Shown here piece after piece: positions 25,301 to 34,751 of a DNA stretch of 64,000 nt. Position 1 is the first letter of the stretch; each line of letters starts with the position of its first letter. Origin of the DNA: UBA4416 sp040389965. GTDB lineage: Bacteria > Bacteroidota > Bacteroidia > B-17B0 > Aurantibacillaceae. The position numbers were made by a program, and so were the translations under genes. The DNA is taken from the NCBI GenBank assembly GCA_040389965.1, contig JAZJZF010000038.1, positions 37,318 to 101,317 on the forward strand. Direction: 5' to 3'. The notes beneath the pieces are model-generated. The model saw only the letters and a program-made list of their open reading frames with translations. It made no database searches and had not been told where the DNA came from.

Positions 25301-26681
25301 TAGATATTTTCAGCTTAACCGTTTTTGTTCCGGAAGCAGCATACGTATGTGTTTCAGCAGCATTTGTTCCGTCGGGCAGATTATCGCCCCAGCTCCAGGT
25401 ATAACTGGTAATAGCAGGGCCGCCATTTGGCGAGGAGGTACTTTGAAAAGGTACCGAAAAAGTAGTTTGGCATGATACCGTAGTGTAGGTAAAATCAGCA
25501 ATAGGCGGCGTTAGAATTGAAAAATTAGAATACAATACCGGCGAACTGCAGCTGGCGCCTGCCATACCTAAAGTTACCGAATAGTTTCCCGAAGCACTAA
25601 CATTTACGCATTGTCCGCTCATGCCGTTAACGCCTTGCCCGCTCCATGTATAAGATGTAAAGCCCGGAGGAGCACATAAGGTATTGGTACCTGCTGCACA
25701 AATAAAATTATTGGTAGAACCAACTGCAATAGCTGCTCCATTTAAACTTAGTGTCATTGGCTGGCACGAACAATCTACATAAGCCCATCCGGCGTGGCCA
25801 CCCTGTGCACAGTCGCTGGCTATAAATTCAATCGTAACGCATTGCCCTATATACCCGCTTAAATCAAAAGAGCGGGTTGTCCAGTCTTTCCATTTATAAG
25901 CTCCCGAAGCCACAAACGTAGGATCTCCGCTTAAGCAGGAAGCACTGCTGTTTACAACATTATAAGCACCGCAGGGAATAGGATTGCCATTACAATCTGT
26001 AAAAGAAATATTAAAATAAGGCTGATCCACACAGTTATGTCCTGCATCTTCCAACACTACTGCAAACTTGTAAATAAACACCGAACTGGCGGCAGTAACA
26101 TTAAAACTTTGCGTCACCTTTACAGCAGATCCACCGGTGGTGTTTCCATCTCCTATTTTTAAAGAGAAATTACCTCCACCCGGAGGAACCGTTTGTAAAC
26201 CCGGAATCGTAGGGTCTACAGCAGGCGCAACTACATTAAAACGTGTTGATGCATTAGGGCAACAACCGGCTTGTGTAAGCGAATTTGCATTGATCCCTTC
26301 CGTTACTGTCCAGCCTGTAGCATTACCTGTTTCAAAATCCACATTGGTGCAGGGAGCCTGTACCGATGGATTCCCGGGGGCTGCAGCCGGCGCACCCAGT
26401 GTGCTATAAGTGTTGTATTTAAATTTAATGTACTTACGCTTGGCTATCGAAAGTTGAATTTTTTGCTCCCAGGCAGGTGCGCCACTCAGCGAAATCTGTT
26501 GCCTTGCAGCCATTTCATTAAACCCATAAATAGAATCAATATCAAATACGTGCTGAAATGAATTTAATTTTACTGCTATTAAGGAGTCTTCATTGTGAGT
26601 GTGATTGCTTGTTTGTCCTGTAGTGGTGGAGATTTGGACAACGGCAAGAACAGTTAAAAGGGATGTGTAGATCTTTTTCAT
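22359..26681 (-). CDS. Giant PKD-repeat surface protein with T9SS type B (CHU_C) sorting domain, paralog 1
   Basis: 1440 residues with a signal peptide (1-23, ending TTTGQ). Residues about 110-305 form a module of conserved cysteines and motifs (C-N-DFETG-A-GW, YKFAVVLEDAGH, DQPYFNISF, WTTRSFDLSGYIGQCVTIEF, GGHAGWAYVDC) shared with two other proteins here. An Ig-like segment follows to about 385, then 11 PKD-like units of about 85 residues, most starting P-x-ANF/TF-x-C and ending in a V-L-V-T strand. The final 90 residues (FYIPNAFTPYNTDGINDQF, YDRWGEMIFYTND, GHVTLLR) are the gliding-motility-associated CHU_C domain for T9SS export. Predicted cell-surface protein. A paralog lies directly upstream. 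Confidence 0.9.
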   Translation of the reverse strand: MKKIYTSLLTVLAVVQISTTTGQTSNHTHNEDSLIAVKLNSFQHVFDIDSIYGFNEMAARQQISLSGAPAWEQKIQLSIAKRKYIKFKYNTYSTLGAPAAAPGNPSVQAPCTNVDFETGNATGWTVTEGINANSLTQAGCCPNASTRFNVVAPAVDPTIPGLQTVPPGGGNFSLKIGDGNTTGGSAVKVTQSFNVTAASSVFIYKFAVVLEDAGHNCVDQPYFNISFTDCNGNPIPCGAYNVVNSSASCLSGDPTFVASGAYKWKDWTTRSFDLSGYIGQCVTIEFIASDCAQGGHAGWAYVDCSCQPMTLSLNGAAIAVGSTNNFICAAGTNTLCAPPGFTSYTWSGQGVNGMSGQCVNVSASGNYSVTLGMAGASCSSPVLYSNFSILTPPIADFTYTTVSCQTTFSVPFQSTSSPNGGPAITSYTWSWGDNLPDGTNAAETHTYAASGTKTVKLKISNGCLDSITKSIVVSPKPVANFNVANNCLNAVSNFSSTSTATGGIVAQVWNWGDNSGTGSGVAPTHIYAGPNTYTVKLVVTDAGLCKDSISKPITIYPNPVTSFTTNPVCMGTAVSFTNTSTITPTAALTWAWDFDNNGTTDNATQSPTNNYAAAGSYTAELKASSPNGCKDSTTVTVRVNTLPTATFTPVNACVNANVLLNNTSSVPLPDALNSYTWTFGAGSTPVSSSNQNPPSLSYGASGTKTISLMIMANTTCTASITRTITVYATPVSNFSTTAVCQATQTAFTDLSTTGTGTVNAWNWDFTNDGSVDNTTQNPTLIYPSSGTFTTSLQVTTSQGCTNTFTLPVNIWGHTIPNFSPDNVCFGTATTFTNYTNTTTNANVGGTPTYDWAFNDGSPNSSVANTIHTYTLGTNGNATYNVTLTATSTHSCTDYIVKPVNVYSIPTASFTSNTVCLGNPTLFTDASNGNGNTVIGFMWDFSSNGSVDATGVSNPNYTFPTYGINTISYTVTTNPIPGLTCPNTNTMLTAYVDPLPVPDFTFVNKCINTQPNTFDGSVSAIAVGTNTNYAWAYGDGATGNGVTTTHPYSTPASYNVTLTVTSNKGCVKAVVKAIDVYKKPIMSIANSAACDGKPMSFTANEQAGSGTVTDWYWDFNNNISTIESTGSSTTSFIYPTAGGQSIGLITISNPGQCRDTLRVPVYVDYVPKALFATPKPNGCPIHCVTFGSSTPAVTLPAQINSWKWVFGDGTVVNSITGDSVTNCYNNTTSNQLKYYDVKLIVTTDKGCSDSLQKTSFVTIYPTPIASYVINPDPGNVVTPLEYFTNQSQDYTKFYWTFETSQYKSDSTHVNPTHLYISDNANTYNTNLIVVNQYGCSDTAYVAIDINPEFAFYIPNAFTPYNTDGINDQFTGAGIGIEKYDMWVYDRWGEMIFYTNDIAKGWDGKRTGKAESVKQDVFVWKVKIKDVLGKNHDYIGHVTLLR

Positions 26682-27038
26682 AGTAGCAAGTTTTAGTGGA
26701 ACAATAGTAGATATACCCTGTTATACAATTTTATTTAAAAAATTTTCAAATCCTTAATTCTACAATAAGAAATTGTATATGTTAAATAGTTGAAAATATG
26801 CATTCGCCAACTTGGGGATTTTTGTCTACAAAAATAATCGTTTCACCTCTGTTTTAAGATTACAATAGTTTAAAGAAATTGTTATGTCAACCTCCTGCAT
26901 ATCCTATAAACATTAGGAGAATGCAATTGTCTGACTTAAGAAAACGATGTTAAATAATAAATCTAAAAAGTATAGTTTTCTTTACATAAAAAACCCCGCC
27001 TTTTTGAGGCAGGGCTTAATTTAAATATCTGATTGCGT
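26682..27038. other. Intergenic stretch between the two PKD giants
   Basis: 357 bases, AT-rich. It holds the upstream region of the 22359 gene (a weak TACTATTG box on the minus strand at about 26700-26710) and the terminator of the 27039 gene. A short imperfect palindrome (CTCCTGCAT...ATTAGGAGAATGCA) lies at about 26888-26925. No gene seen. Confidence 0.5.
26988..27016 (-). terminator. Terminator after the second PKD giant
   Basis: CCCTGCC and GGCGGGG pair around a 7-base loop on the minus strand with one G-T wobble, followed by TTTTTTATG. Confidence 0.8.
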
Positions 27039-30000
27039 TTATCTTAGCAAAGTAACGTGCCCAACATAATCATGATTTTTTCCAAGCACATCTTTTATTT
27101 TTACTTTCCATACATACACGTCCTGTTGTACTTCATTCGATTTTCCGGTGCGTCTTCCATTCCATCCTTTCGACAAATCGTTGGTATAATAGATCATTTC
27201 TCCCCAACGGTCAAAGATCCACATATCATATTTCTCAATACCAATACCCTTACCGGAAAACAAATCATTGACGTTATCTGTATTTGCAGGAGTAAATGCA
27301 TTAGGAATATAGAATGTAAACTCAGGAGTTATTTCTATTGGTAAGCTGTAATCATCGCTGCATCCATACTGATTTACAACAATTAAATTGGTATGGTATG
27401 TATCTGCCGTTTCATCGCTATAAAAATGCGTCGGGTTTACATTTACCGAATCGCTTTTGTATGGCCCATCGCCAAAGGTCCAGTACCATTTAGTATAATC
27501 CTGCGATTGATTCGTAAAATATTCCAGTGGCGTCACCACATTACCCGGATCAGGATTGATCACATAACTCGCTATTGGTGTAGGATAAACCGTAATAAAC
27601 GATGTCTTCAGTAACGAATCAGAACAACCCTTATCAGTGGTCACAATTAATTTCACGTCAAAATATTTCAATTGATTACTGGTTTTATTATCATAACAAT
27701 GTTGCTGACTTGTTCCACTACTGGCGTGCACCACTGTGCCATCACCCAATACCCATTTCCAGTCTGTTATTTGTGCCGGTGGCGTTACAGCTGCTGTATT
27801 ATCGGTAAACGTTACACAATGCACAGGGCAGCCATTTGGTACATCCACACCAAATAACGCTTTTGGTAAATAATCAACATAAACCGGTACTCTTAATGTA
27901 TCCCTGCACTGGCCGGGGTTAGAGATGGTGATTAATCCTACACTCTGGTTTCCTGCACCGGGATATACAAAACTTGCATTAGCACTACCTGTTGATTCTA
28001 TGGTGCTAATGTTGTTATTGAAATCCCAATACCAGTCGGTTACTGTACCACTACCCGGTTGTTCAACAGCTGTAAAATTCATCGCTGTTTTATCACAAGC
28101 TGCCGAATTGGTAATATTCATAATCGGTTTTTTGTAAACGTCAATCGCTTTTACAACCGCTTTTACACAGCCTTTATTAGATGTTACCGTTAAGGTGACA
28201 TTATAGCTTGCAGGGGTATTATAAGGATGTGTGGTTGTTATACCTGTTCCCGTTGCACCGTCGCCATATGCCCAGGCAAAATTGGTATTTGTACCCACAG
28301 CAATTGTACTGACGCTACCATCAAATGTATTAGGTTGTGTATTGATACATTTATTAACGAACGTAAAATCAGGTACAGGACTCGGATCGACATACACCGT
28401 TAATGTGGAGTTTGCATTAGAGCAGGTTAAACCGGCCACAGGCGTTGTAGATACGGTATAACTTACCGCATTGGCTCCGTAAGCAGGAAATGTGTAATTA
28501 GGATTAGATACTCCCGTTACATCAACCGTTCCGTCACTTAAAAAATCCCACTGGTAACCGTTAATAGCATTCCCGTTACCATTACTGGCATCCGTCATTT
28601 GCGAAGGACTTCCAAGGCATACTGTATTAGATGTAAAAGCGGCTGTAGGAATCGCATATACGTTCACAGGCTTAACAATAAAATCTATACAGTTATGACT
28701 ACTGGTTGCCGTTAATGTAACGTTGTAAGTGGCATTTCCATTAGCCCCCAGGTTATAAGTATGAACAGGACTGGTTGTATTTGCATTTGGAGAACCATCG
28801 GCAAATGCCCAATCATAACTTGGCGTAGTACCTACGTTGGCATTGGTAGTAGTATTGGTAAGATTGGTAAATGTAGTGGCCGTACCGTAACATACATTGT
28901 TAGGCGAAAAATTAGGAATGGTATGCCCCCATACATTTACCGGCAACGTAAAGGTATTGCTACATCCACTGGAAGACGTTACCTGCAACGACGTTGTAAA
29001 TGTACCCGATGAAGGAAATACCAAAGTAGGATTTTGAGTGGTGTTATCTACTGATCCATCACTTGTAAAATCCCAGTTCCAGGCATTAATGGTTCCTGTG
29101 CCGGTAGTTGACAGATCTGTAAAAGCCGTTTGTGTAGCTTGACAGACTGCAGTAGCGCTAAAGTTTGATACAGGAGATGGGAATACAGTAACTGTTTTGG
29201 TAATAGTAGCCGTACAGGTCGTATTGGCTGTAATATCCAGCGTAATGGTTTTAATTCCGCTTGTATTATAAACCAGCGATGGCGGATTTTGATTACTACT
29301 TGCTCCCGGTGTAGCTCCTGCTCCAAAATTCCAGTTGTATAAACTGATGTTATCCGGCAAAGGAACACTCGAGGTGTTATTCAATAAAATATTAGCATTT
29401 ACACAGGCGTTGGCAGGTGTAAAGGTGGCTGTTGGCAATGCATTTACTTTTAAAACAATCGTTGAACTATCACTGCAACCATTATTACTCGTTGCTTTCA
29501 GCTCCACAGTATACGTTCCGGCAGCAGCATAGTTATTGGTAGGCGACTGCGTTGTATTATCTGTGGTTCCGTTATTATCAAAATCCCAACCCCAGTTGGC
29601 GATGGTAGAGGTAGGTGTAATTGTAGAGGTATTTGTAAACGTTGCCGCTGTACCCATACAAACCGGACTAACTGTAAATGTAACCGTAGGTTTAGGGAAA
29701 ATAGTAATGACCTTGTTGATGGAATCCTTACATAGGCCGGCATCTGTTACAACCAGTTTTACTGTATAGGTGCTGGCTGTTCCATAAGTATGGTTAGTGC
29801 TGGCACCGCTGCCTGTTGTTCCATCACCCCAGTTCCAAACCTGCGACACTAAAGAAACACTTGGCGTGCTTGTACTCGTAAAGTTTGTAGCCGTATTTAA
29901 ACAGCCGTTGGCAAAAATAAAATTAGCCGTTGGCTTTGGTGTTATAGTAATAGTTTTGGTAATACTGTCGAGGCAACCCCCATTGGAGATTTTAAGTTCC

Positions 30001-31349
30001 ACCTGATGCGAACCTGCTGTAGTAAACGTATGGGTTTCTGCCGGATTAGATCCCGCGCTTGTTCCATCGCCCCAATCCCAGATAAAGGTTGTAACCGAAG
30101 GCCCGCCGTTTTGCGAAGAGTTATCCTGGAAAGGCACTGTAAATGTGGTTTGACAAGGCGTAGTTGTGAAATTAAAATTAGCAATAGGCTTAGGAACTAT
30201 CGAGAAGTTAGAGTACAATACAGGGCTGTTACAGCTTGTGCCCTGCATGAGGAGCGAGACCGAATAACTTCCCGTGGAATTGGCACTGACGCATTGCCCC
30301 GTCTGCCCTGTGACCCCTGGCCCCGTCCAGTTATAGCCTGTAAAGCCGGGTGGCGCACATAATGTGTTGTTGCCGGTAGCACAAATAAAGCTATTGGTTT
30401 GCCCAACCGGAATATCAATTCCGTTCAGGTTCAGAGTCATTGGTTGACAAGAAGCATCAATGTAGCAGTATCCGGGATGCGCACCTTGCGAAGCCACGCA
30501 ACCACCTACTGTAAACTCAATATTTACACACTGCCCTATATAAGCCGTTAAATCAAATGAACGGGTTTGCCAGGGTTTATAGCTCCACGCCCCGCTTGTA
30601 ATAAAAGTAGCATCCCCGCTCGTACAGGCCGAACCGCTTTGTGCAACCTGATACTGGGCACAAGGAATGACCACATTATTACAGGTTTCAAATTTAATAT
30701 TAAAGAAAGGCTGATCGCTACAGGCATGTCCACCATCCTGAAGTACTACGGCATATTTATATACAAATACCGAATTAGCCGGTGTTACTGTAAATGTTTG
30801 ATTTAATCGGTAAGATACGCCTCCTGTACCTGTTTGTCCTAAGCGACAGGCAAAACTACCACCTCCCGGAGGAACGGTTGGTAAAGCGGGTACATTAGGA
30901 TCGGTACCCGGTCCAACAATAATAGCTTGTGAAGTAGCTGCCGCACAACAGCCGGCCATTGTTTGTGAATTATTATTAGGTCCTTCTAAAGCTGTCCACC
31001 CTGCTAATGTTCCTGTTTCAAAACCCGGATTTGTACACGGAGCCTGAACGGTTGGGTTTGATGGAGCTGCTGCCGGACGTAAACCATATTTAAAGTCTAT
31101 ATAATGACGTTGTAATACTGCTACAAATCGCTTTTGCTGCCACTCTTCCTGTGCATACAGTCGGGCCTCTCTCCACGCAGCCGGGTTATCAAAGCCGCTG
31201 ATAGAATCCGCATCGTTTTCAAGTTTTAGATAAAACTTGTCAATGTTTTCATTATTGATCCCCTTATGCAGATGGTGGGCATCCGTTTGGGAATAGCAAC
31301 TTACTGAAAACAAGAACAGTATCAGGATTGTGTGTATAAAGCTTTTCAT
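27039..31349 (-). CDS. Giant PKD-repeat surface protein with T9SS type B sorting domain, paralog 2
   Basis: 1436 residues with the same architecture as the 22359 product: signal peptide (1-20, ending CYSQ), the shared cysteine-rich module (about 105-305), an Ig-like segment, 11 PKD-like units and a CHU_C domain. Identity is high through the PKD units and C-terminus and lower in the first 100 residues and in scattered loops. Some nucleotide stretches are nearly identical to the partner (compare 22820-22880 with 27500-27560), which fits tandem duplication with later conversion. It has its own promoter and terminator. Confidence 0.9.
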   Translation of the reverse strand: MKSFIHTILILFLFSVSCYSQTDAHHLHKGINNENIDKFYLKLENDADSISGFDNPAAWREARLYAQEEWQQKRFVAVLQRHYIDFKYGLRPAAAPSNPTVQAPCTNPGFETGTLAGWTALEGPNNNSQTMAGCCAAATSQAIIVGPGTDPNVPALPTVPPGGGSFACRLGQTGTGGVSYRLNQTFTVTPANSVFVYKYAVVLQDGGHACSDQPFFNIKFETCNNVVIPCAQYQVAQSGSACTSGDATFITSGAWSYKPWQTRSFDLTAYIGQCVNIEFTVGGCVASQGAHPGYCYIDASCQPMTLNLNGIDIPVGQTNSFICATGNNTLCAPPGFTGYNWTGPGVTGQTGQCVSANSTGSYSVSLLMQGTSCNSPVLYSNFSIVPKPIANFNFTTTPCQTTFTVPFQDNSSQNGGPSVTTFIWDWGDGTSAGSNPAETHTFTTAGSHQVELKISNGGCLDSITKTITITPKPTANFIFANGCLNTATNFTSTSTPSVSLVSQVWNWGDGTTGSGASTNHTYGTASTYTVKLVVTDAGLCKDSINKVITIFPKPTVTFTVSPVCMGTAATFTNTSTITPTSTIANWGWDFDNNGTTDNTTQSPTNNYAAAGTYTVELKATSNNGCSDSSTIVLKVNALPTATFTPANACVNANILLNNTSSVPLPDNISLYNWNFGAGATPGASSNQNPPSLVYNTSGIKTITLDITANTTCTATITKTVTVFPSPVSNFSATAVCQATQTAFTDLSTTGTGTINAWNWDFTSDGSVDNTTQNPTLVFPSSGTFTTSLQVTSSSGCSNTFTLPVNVWGHTIPNFSPNNVCYGTATTFTNLTNTTTNANVGTTPSYDWAFADGSPNANTTSPVHTYNLGANGNATYNVTLTATSSHNCIDFIVKPVNVYAIPTAAFTSNTVCLGSPSQMTDASNGNGNAINGYQWDFLSDGTVDVTGVSNPNYTFPAYGANAVSYTVSTTPVAGLTCSNANSTLTVYVDPSPVPDFTFVNKCINTQPNTFDGSVSTIAVGTNTNFAWAYGDGATGTGITTTHPYNTPASYNVTLTVTSNKGCVKAVVKAIDVYKKPIMNITNSAACDKTAMNFTAVEQPGSGTVTDWYWDFNNNISTIESTGSANASFVYPGAGNQSVGLITISNPGQCRDTLRVPVYVDYLPKALFGVDVPNGCPVHCVTFTDNTAAVTPPAQITDWKWVLGDGTVVHASSGTSQQHCYDNKTSNQLKYFDVKLIVTTDKGCSDSLLKTSFITVYPTPIASYVINPDPGNVVTPLEYFTNQSQDYTKWYWTFGDGPYKSDSVNVNPTHFYSDETADTYHTNLIVVNQYGCSDDYSLPIEITPEFTFYIPNAFTPANTDNVNDLFSGKGIGIEKYDMWIFDRWGEMIYYTNDLSKGWNGRRTGKSNEVQQDVYVWKVKIKDVLGKNHDYVGHVTLLR

Positions 31350-31368
31350 AGTTTTAATATTAGCTTTA

Positions 31369-31400
31369 CAATAATATACACAATTTTGTCAAATTTCAAA
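31369..31400 (-). promoter_or_regulatory. Putative promoter of the second PKD giant
   Basis: On the minus strand TTTG (31397-31400), 20 bases, then TATTATTG (31369-31376), seven of eight positions matching TAnnTTTG. The ATG is 19 bases downstream. Confidence 0.55.
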
Positions 31401-31519
31401 CTTTACACTAAAAATTAGGCGCTCTTAAATAACTGAAAATCAGCTTTCACCATAATATATTTTGTAGGAAATTTGAAGAGGGGAAATTAACATAAAAAAG
31501 ATGAACAAGGTCTATTTTT

Positions 31520-33415
31520 CTATAAAACAGAAAAAATGTTCTTCCAAATAGAGAACGAAAATAATCTTAGTAAAAAAGTCGGCTTTTCCAAAACTAAAGT
31601 ATCAAAATCGGCATTTAACTGCTTAAAATTTACAAAATCCAGGCCGTTTTGAAGCTCATGAATTATTAAAAATTTGTTGAGCTGAAGCCAGCTTACTAAA
31701 GGTGTTTCAAATCCGACCTTATCCCGGCGCATATAAACAGTTTGAGGAACGTAATTTTTAGTGGCTTCTCTTAATAAGTATTTAGAGATCCCTTTTTGAA
31801 TTTTTTGATTCCCGGGTACCGAAAACATAAAATCAACCAGTTCAAGGTCATCGGCAAAAGGTACCCGGCTTTCAATACCAAATGCCATGCTGCAACGGTC
31901 TTCACATTTTAAAAAGGACTTTAACCTTCCTGTATAATCTTTTCGCAGTTCTTCGTTAAGATCAGAGGCAAAGGGAATATGCTTCGCCTTTCCATACTGT
32001 TTTTTCTGATCATTAAAATAGGCAGAATAATCATAACCTCTGTTTAACAGGTCTTTCACGCCTTGTTTAAAATACAGGCTATAAGGATTAGCAATGGTAG
32101 GTTTCGATTCTTTGATATAGCCAATCCTATTCCAGACACTACTTTCACGCCATAAGGCCAGATAATGATGCGCATAACCACCAAATAATTCATCGGCGCC
32201 CTGCCCGTCTAAAACAACTTTTACCTTATTTTCGGCCGCCAGTTTCATGACTCTGTGTTGTGAGTAGGTACTCGAACTCCATACCGGAAGGTCCTGGTAA
32301 TAATTTAATTGCGCTATCTCTTTAAAGAATTCTTCCGAGGTGGGGCTAACGGTTTGCCAGTTACCATTGACAAGTTCCGCAACCGATTTCGCATAAGTAC
32401 TTTCGTCGAATGCTTCACCTTTAAAAACAGCTGTAAATAATTTGAGCTGTTTTTGCGGTTGCAGTTTTTTTACCATGCCTGCAATAATAGAGCTGTCAAG
32501 GCCTCCGCTTAAACAGGACCCAACCTCTACATCGCTTCGCAAACGCAAGTTAATGGCGTTCAGCAATTTTTGTTCAATGGTATCTATGATCTCCGTTTCA
32601 CTTAAAGACGTATAATTATTTTCAGGAAGCGAATAGTAACGTTCTATTTTAAGTTGATGCGTATGAAGATCGTATAAGATATAATGCGCCGGCTTTAGTT
32701 CTTTAATATTTTTAAATAAACTTTCCTCTTCGTCCTCAAGATTGGCATTTACCATAAAATCAAATTGTTGCGCCTCGTTAATTTCAAAAGGAAGCAGTTT
32801 TGATTTTATAAAGGCCTTATATTCGCTGGCAAAAGCAAAGGTGTCGGTAGTATTGATATAATAAAAAGGTTTTACCCCTGCCCTGTCTCTTGCACAAAAT
32901 AAACGATTGATTTGCCGATCGAATAGGACAAAAGCAAACATCCCGTTAAATTTTTGAAGACAATTAACGCCCCATTCTTTATAGGCAGCAATAACTACTT
33001 CTGTATCGGTTTGCGTAACAAAGCGGTGCCCTTTTTGCTTTAGCACTTCTCTTAACTCAATATAGTTATAGATCTCGCCATTAAACGTGATCCAGTAATT
33101 GGCAGTAGTATCACACATTGGCTGGTGACCGGCTTCCGACAGATCAATAATAGAAAGCCTGCGGTGCGCCAGTGCAAATGTATAATCTGCAGGTAAGTCC
33201 TGAATAGAAACCGCAGGATTAAATAAAAAGGCCTTACTGGATTTATTGATCTCAGGTGTTTCGGGCGAATAGGCAGCAATGTACTTCTCTTTTGAAAAAA
33301 AAGCAAAGCCTTCGCCATCGGGCCCCCGGTGCTTAATAGACTGGCTCATAGCAAATACAAGCTCTTTAAGAGAACCCGAATTTGTTTTAGATATAATGCC
33401 TGCTATACCGCACAT
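31520..33415 (-). CDS. Asparagine synthase (glutamine-hydrolysing) family protein
   Basis: 631 residues. An N-terminal class II glutaminase domain starts MCGIAGII with nucleophile Cys2 and includes the substrate loop FNGEIYNY and ALAHRRLSIID. The C-terminal synthetase domain has the PP-loop SGGLDSSI and LDGQGADELFGGY. This is the AsnB type that makes Asn from Asp. Because it is followed upstream in the operon by two polysaccharide-deacetylase-like genes 12-14 bases apart, a role in amidating a uronic-acid-containing surface glycan, as in WbpS-type enzymes, is as likely as free asparagine synthesis; sequence alone does not decide. Confidence 0.88.
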   Translation of the reverse strand: MCGIAGIISKTNSGSLKELVFAMSQSIKHRGPDGEGFAFFSKEKYIAAYSPETPEINKSSKAFLFNPAVSIQDLPADYTFALAHRRLSIIDLSEAGHQPMCDTTANYWITFNGEIYNYIELREVLKQKGHRFVTQTDTEVVIAAYKEWGVNCLQKFNGMFAFVLFDRQINRLFCARDRAGVKPFYYINTTDTFAFASEYKAFIKSKLLPFEINEAQQFDFMVNANLEDEEESLFKNIKELKPAHYILYDLHTHQLKIERYYSLPENNYTSLSETEIIDTIEQKLLNAINLRLRSDVEVGSCLSGGLDSSIIAGMVKKLQPQKQLKLFTAVFKGEAFDESTYAKSVAELVNGNWQTVSPTSEEFFKEIAQLNYYQDLPVWSSSTYSQHRVMKLAAENKVKVVLDGQGADELFGGYAHHYLALWRESSVWNRIGYIKESKPTIANPYSLYFKQGVKDLLNRGYDYSAYFNDQKKQYGKAKHIPFASDLNEELRKDYTGRLKSFLKCEDRCSMAFGIESRVPFADDLELVDFMFSVPGNQKIQKGISKYLLREATKNYVPQTVYMRRDKVGFETPLVSWLQLNKFLIIHELQNGLDFVNFKQLNADFDTLVLEKPTFLLRLFSFSIWKNIFSVL

Positions 33416-33428
33416 AATTAGTTATAAA

Positions 33429-34739
33429 TTAGGAGTTGTGAGAATTAGTATTGATTAATAAATGCCGATACACTTCAATCCATTGTTCCTGCCCTTTCAT
33501 AAAACTATCGTTATGAAAGATAGAAACAAATTCGCCACCAAAGTGTTTTACTTCGTTTAACAACTGATTTACAATACCCTCAGCATTAGCTGCAGTCAAT
33601 TTATTGTAATCTCTCAAAGTGCCTTCCATTACTACACTTGAATGAACCGTTAATTCTGTAACTTCATTTTTTTGGAGATCGAACCATTTATAGGGCATAC
33701 ACAAACCCGTTCTAAATCCGCACTGCGATGCGTAAATCATTGTGTAATCATCGGTAATGCCTGCTTCTATAAAATGCCTGTAAGTATCAGGGAATTTTAT
33801 TCTTAAAAAATGGCAGCGCGCCGAAGTGATTTTTTTTCCAATGATCTCTTCTAAACGTGTTTTTTCTATCTGTATTTTTTCGGGATGCTTAAACGATTCA
33901 TAAGAAGGATGCAATCCCATGGAATGCTTATCCGACAAGCCTTTCAGCAGTTTCCTGAAACCGGGATTCCGGTAATCCGGATTTTTATCGTAAGCGGCAT
34001 AATCGCCAATCAACACAAAATACTGTAAAGCAGTTTGTGTTTCTGTACCTAAAGCGTTGATCAAATCAAAAGTATTATAAGGATCTTTCGCTTCATTTAA
34101 ATTACTCTGGATACGATTACCTGCTTCCTTCCATTTAAACGAAGCAAGGTCCTTTGCCATTCCTCCCGCATTTCTTTTAAAACCTTTATTGGCATGGGCA
34201 AAGGCATTGTCAATATCAATAGTAGATAGATAACGAAATGCTTGCTCAGGAAATTCAAGAATGCTAAAACTTTGCTTTAATTTTTGTGCAAAATCGGCGA
34301 TCAGGTAATTCAAAAAAGGTTTATCCAGAATTCCATTTTTAAATGCCAGGCTTTGTTCCGCCTGAAATCGTTTGTGTTTATCGGTTTCGTAAGGCAGGTA
34401 TTCTTCGTAGCGGCTTGCAAAATAAAAAACAGTTGCAAAAATATCGTAAGGTAAAAAAGCTGCTTCTTTCACTTTAAAAAAGACCGGAAAATCTAAATAC
34501 GTACCTGAAACCACCGGAAGCACTTGTCTGGTATAGGTTTCAAATAACAACGGATCTGATTCAATAAATACGCCGAATCCTTTATTCTCGTTTGTATACG
34601 CTATTTTAGGAATAAAAGAATCGCGGTAAGTTTCTAAATCATCGGTTACATGATGCGGAATCCCCAGCACAGAACCAAATACAAGATCCAGCGTATACGT
34701 GAGGCGCGATGTAATAGTATGGGTGTAAACGAGGATCAC
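33429..34739 (-). CDS. Polysaccharide-deacetylase-like protein (DUF7033 type), paralog 1
   Basis: 436 residues, no signal peptide. The first half matches the DUF7033 region seen before Bacteroidota polysaccharide deacetylases (LPYDIFATVFYFASRYEEYLP). The second half has degenerate NodB motifs: STIDIDNAF in place of TFDDG, MGLHPSYES in place of H(S/T)xxHP, and HFLRIKFPDTY, followed by VSIFHND at the C-terminus. Activity on a sugar N- or O-acetyl group is predicted, with an altered metal site. It is 12 bases from its upstream paralog and 13 from the asparagine synthase-like gene. Confidence 0.8.
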   Translation of the reverse strand: MILVYTHTITSRLTYTLDLVFGSVLGIPHHVTDDLETYRDSFIPKIAYTNENKGFGVFIESDPLLFETYTRQVLPVVSGTYLDFPVFFKVKEAAFLPYDIFATVFYFASRYEEYLPYETDKHKRFQAEQSLAFKNGILDKPFLNYLIADFAQKLKQSFSILEFPEQAFRYLSTIDIDNAFAHANKGFKRNAGGMAKDLASFKWKEAGNRIQSNLNEAKDPYNTFDLINALGTETQTALQYFVLIGDYAAYDKNPDYRNPGFRKLLKGLSDKHSMGLHPSYESFKHPEKIQIEKTRLEEIIGKKITSARCHFLRIKFPDTYRHFIEAGITDDYTMIYASQCGFRTGLCMPYKWFDLQKNEVTELTVHSSVVMEGTLRDYNKLTAANAEGIVNQLLNEVKHFGGEFVSIFHNDSFMKGQEQWIEVYRHLLINTNSHNS

Positions 34740-34751
34740 TTTGCTATAATT

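Noticed and set aside
29048..30806. Many 60-118 codon plus- and minus-strand frames inside the PKD giants
   Set aside because: They are shadows of the Thr/Val/Asn-rich coding frame, with no ribosome site or independent support.
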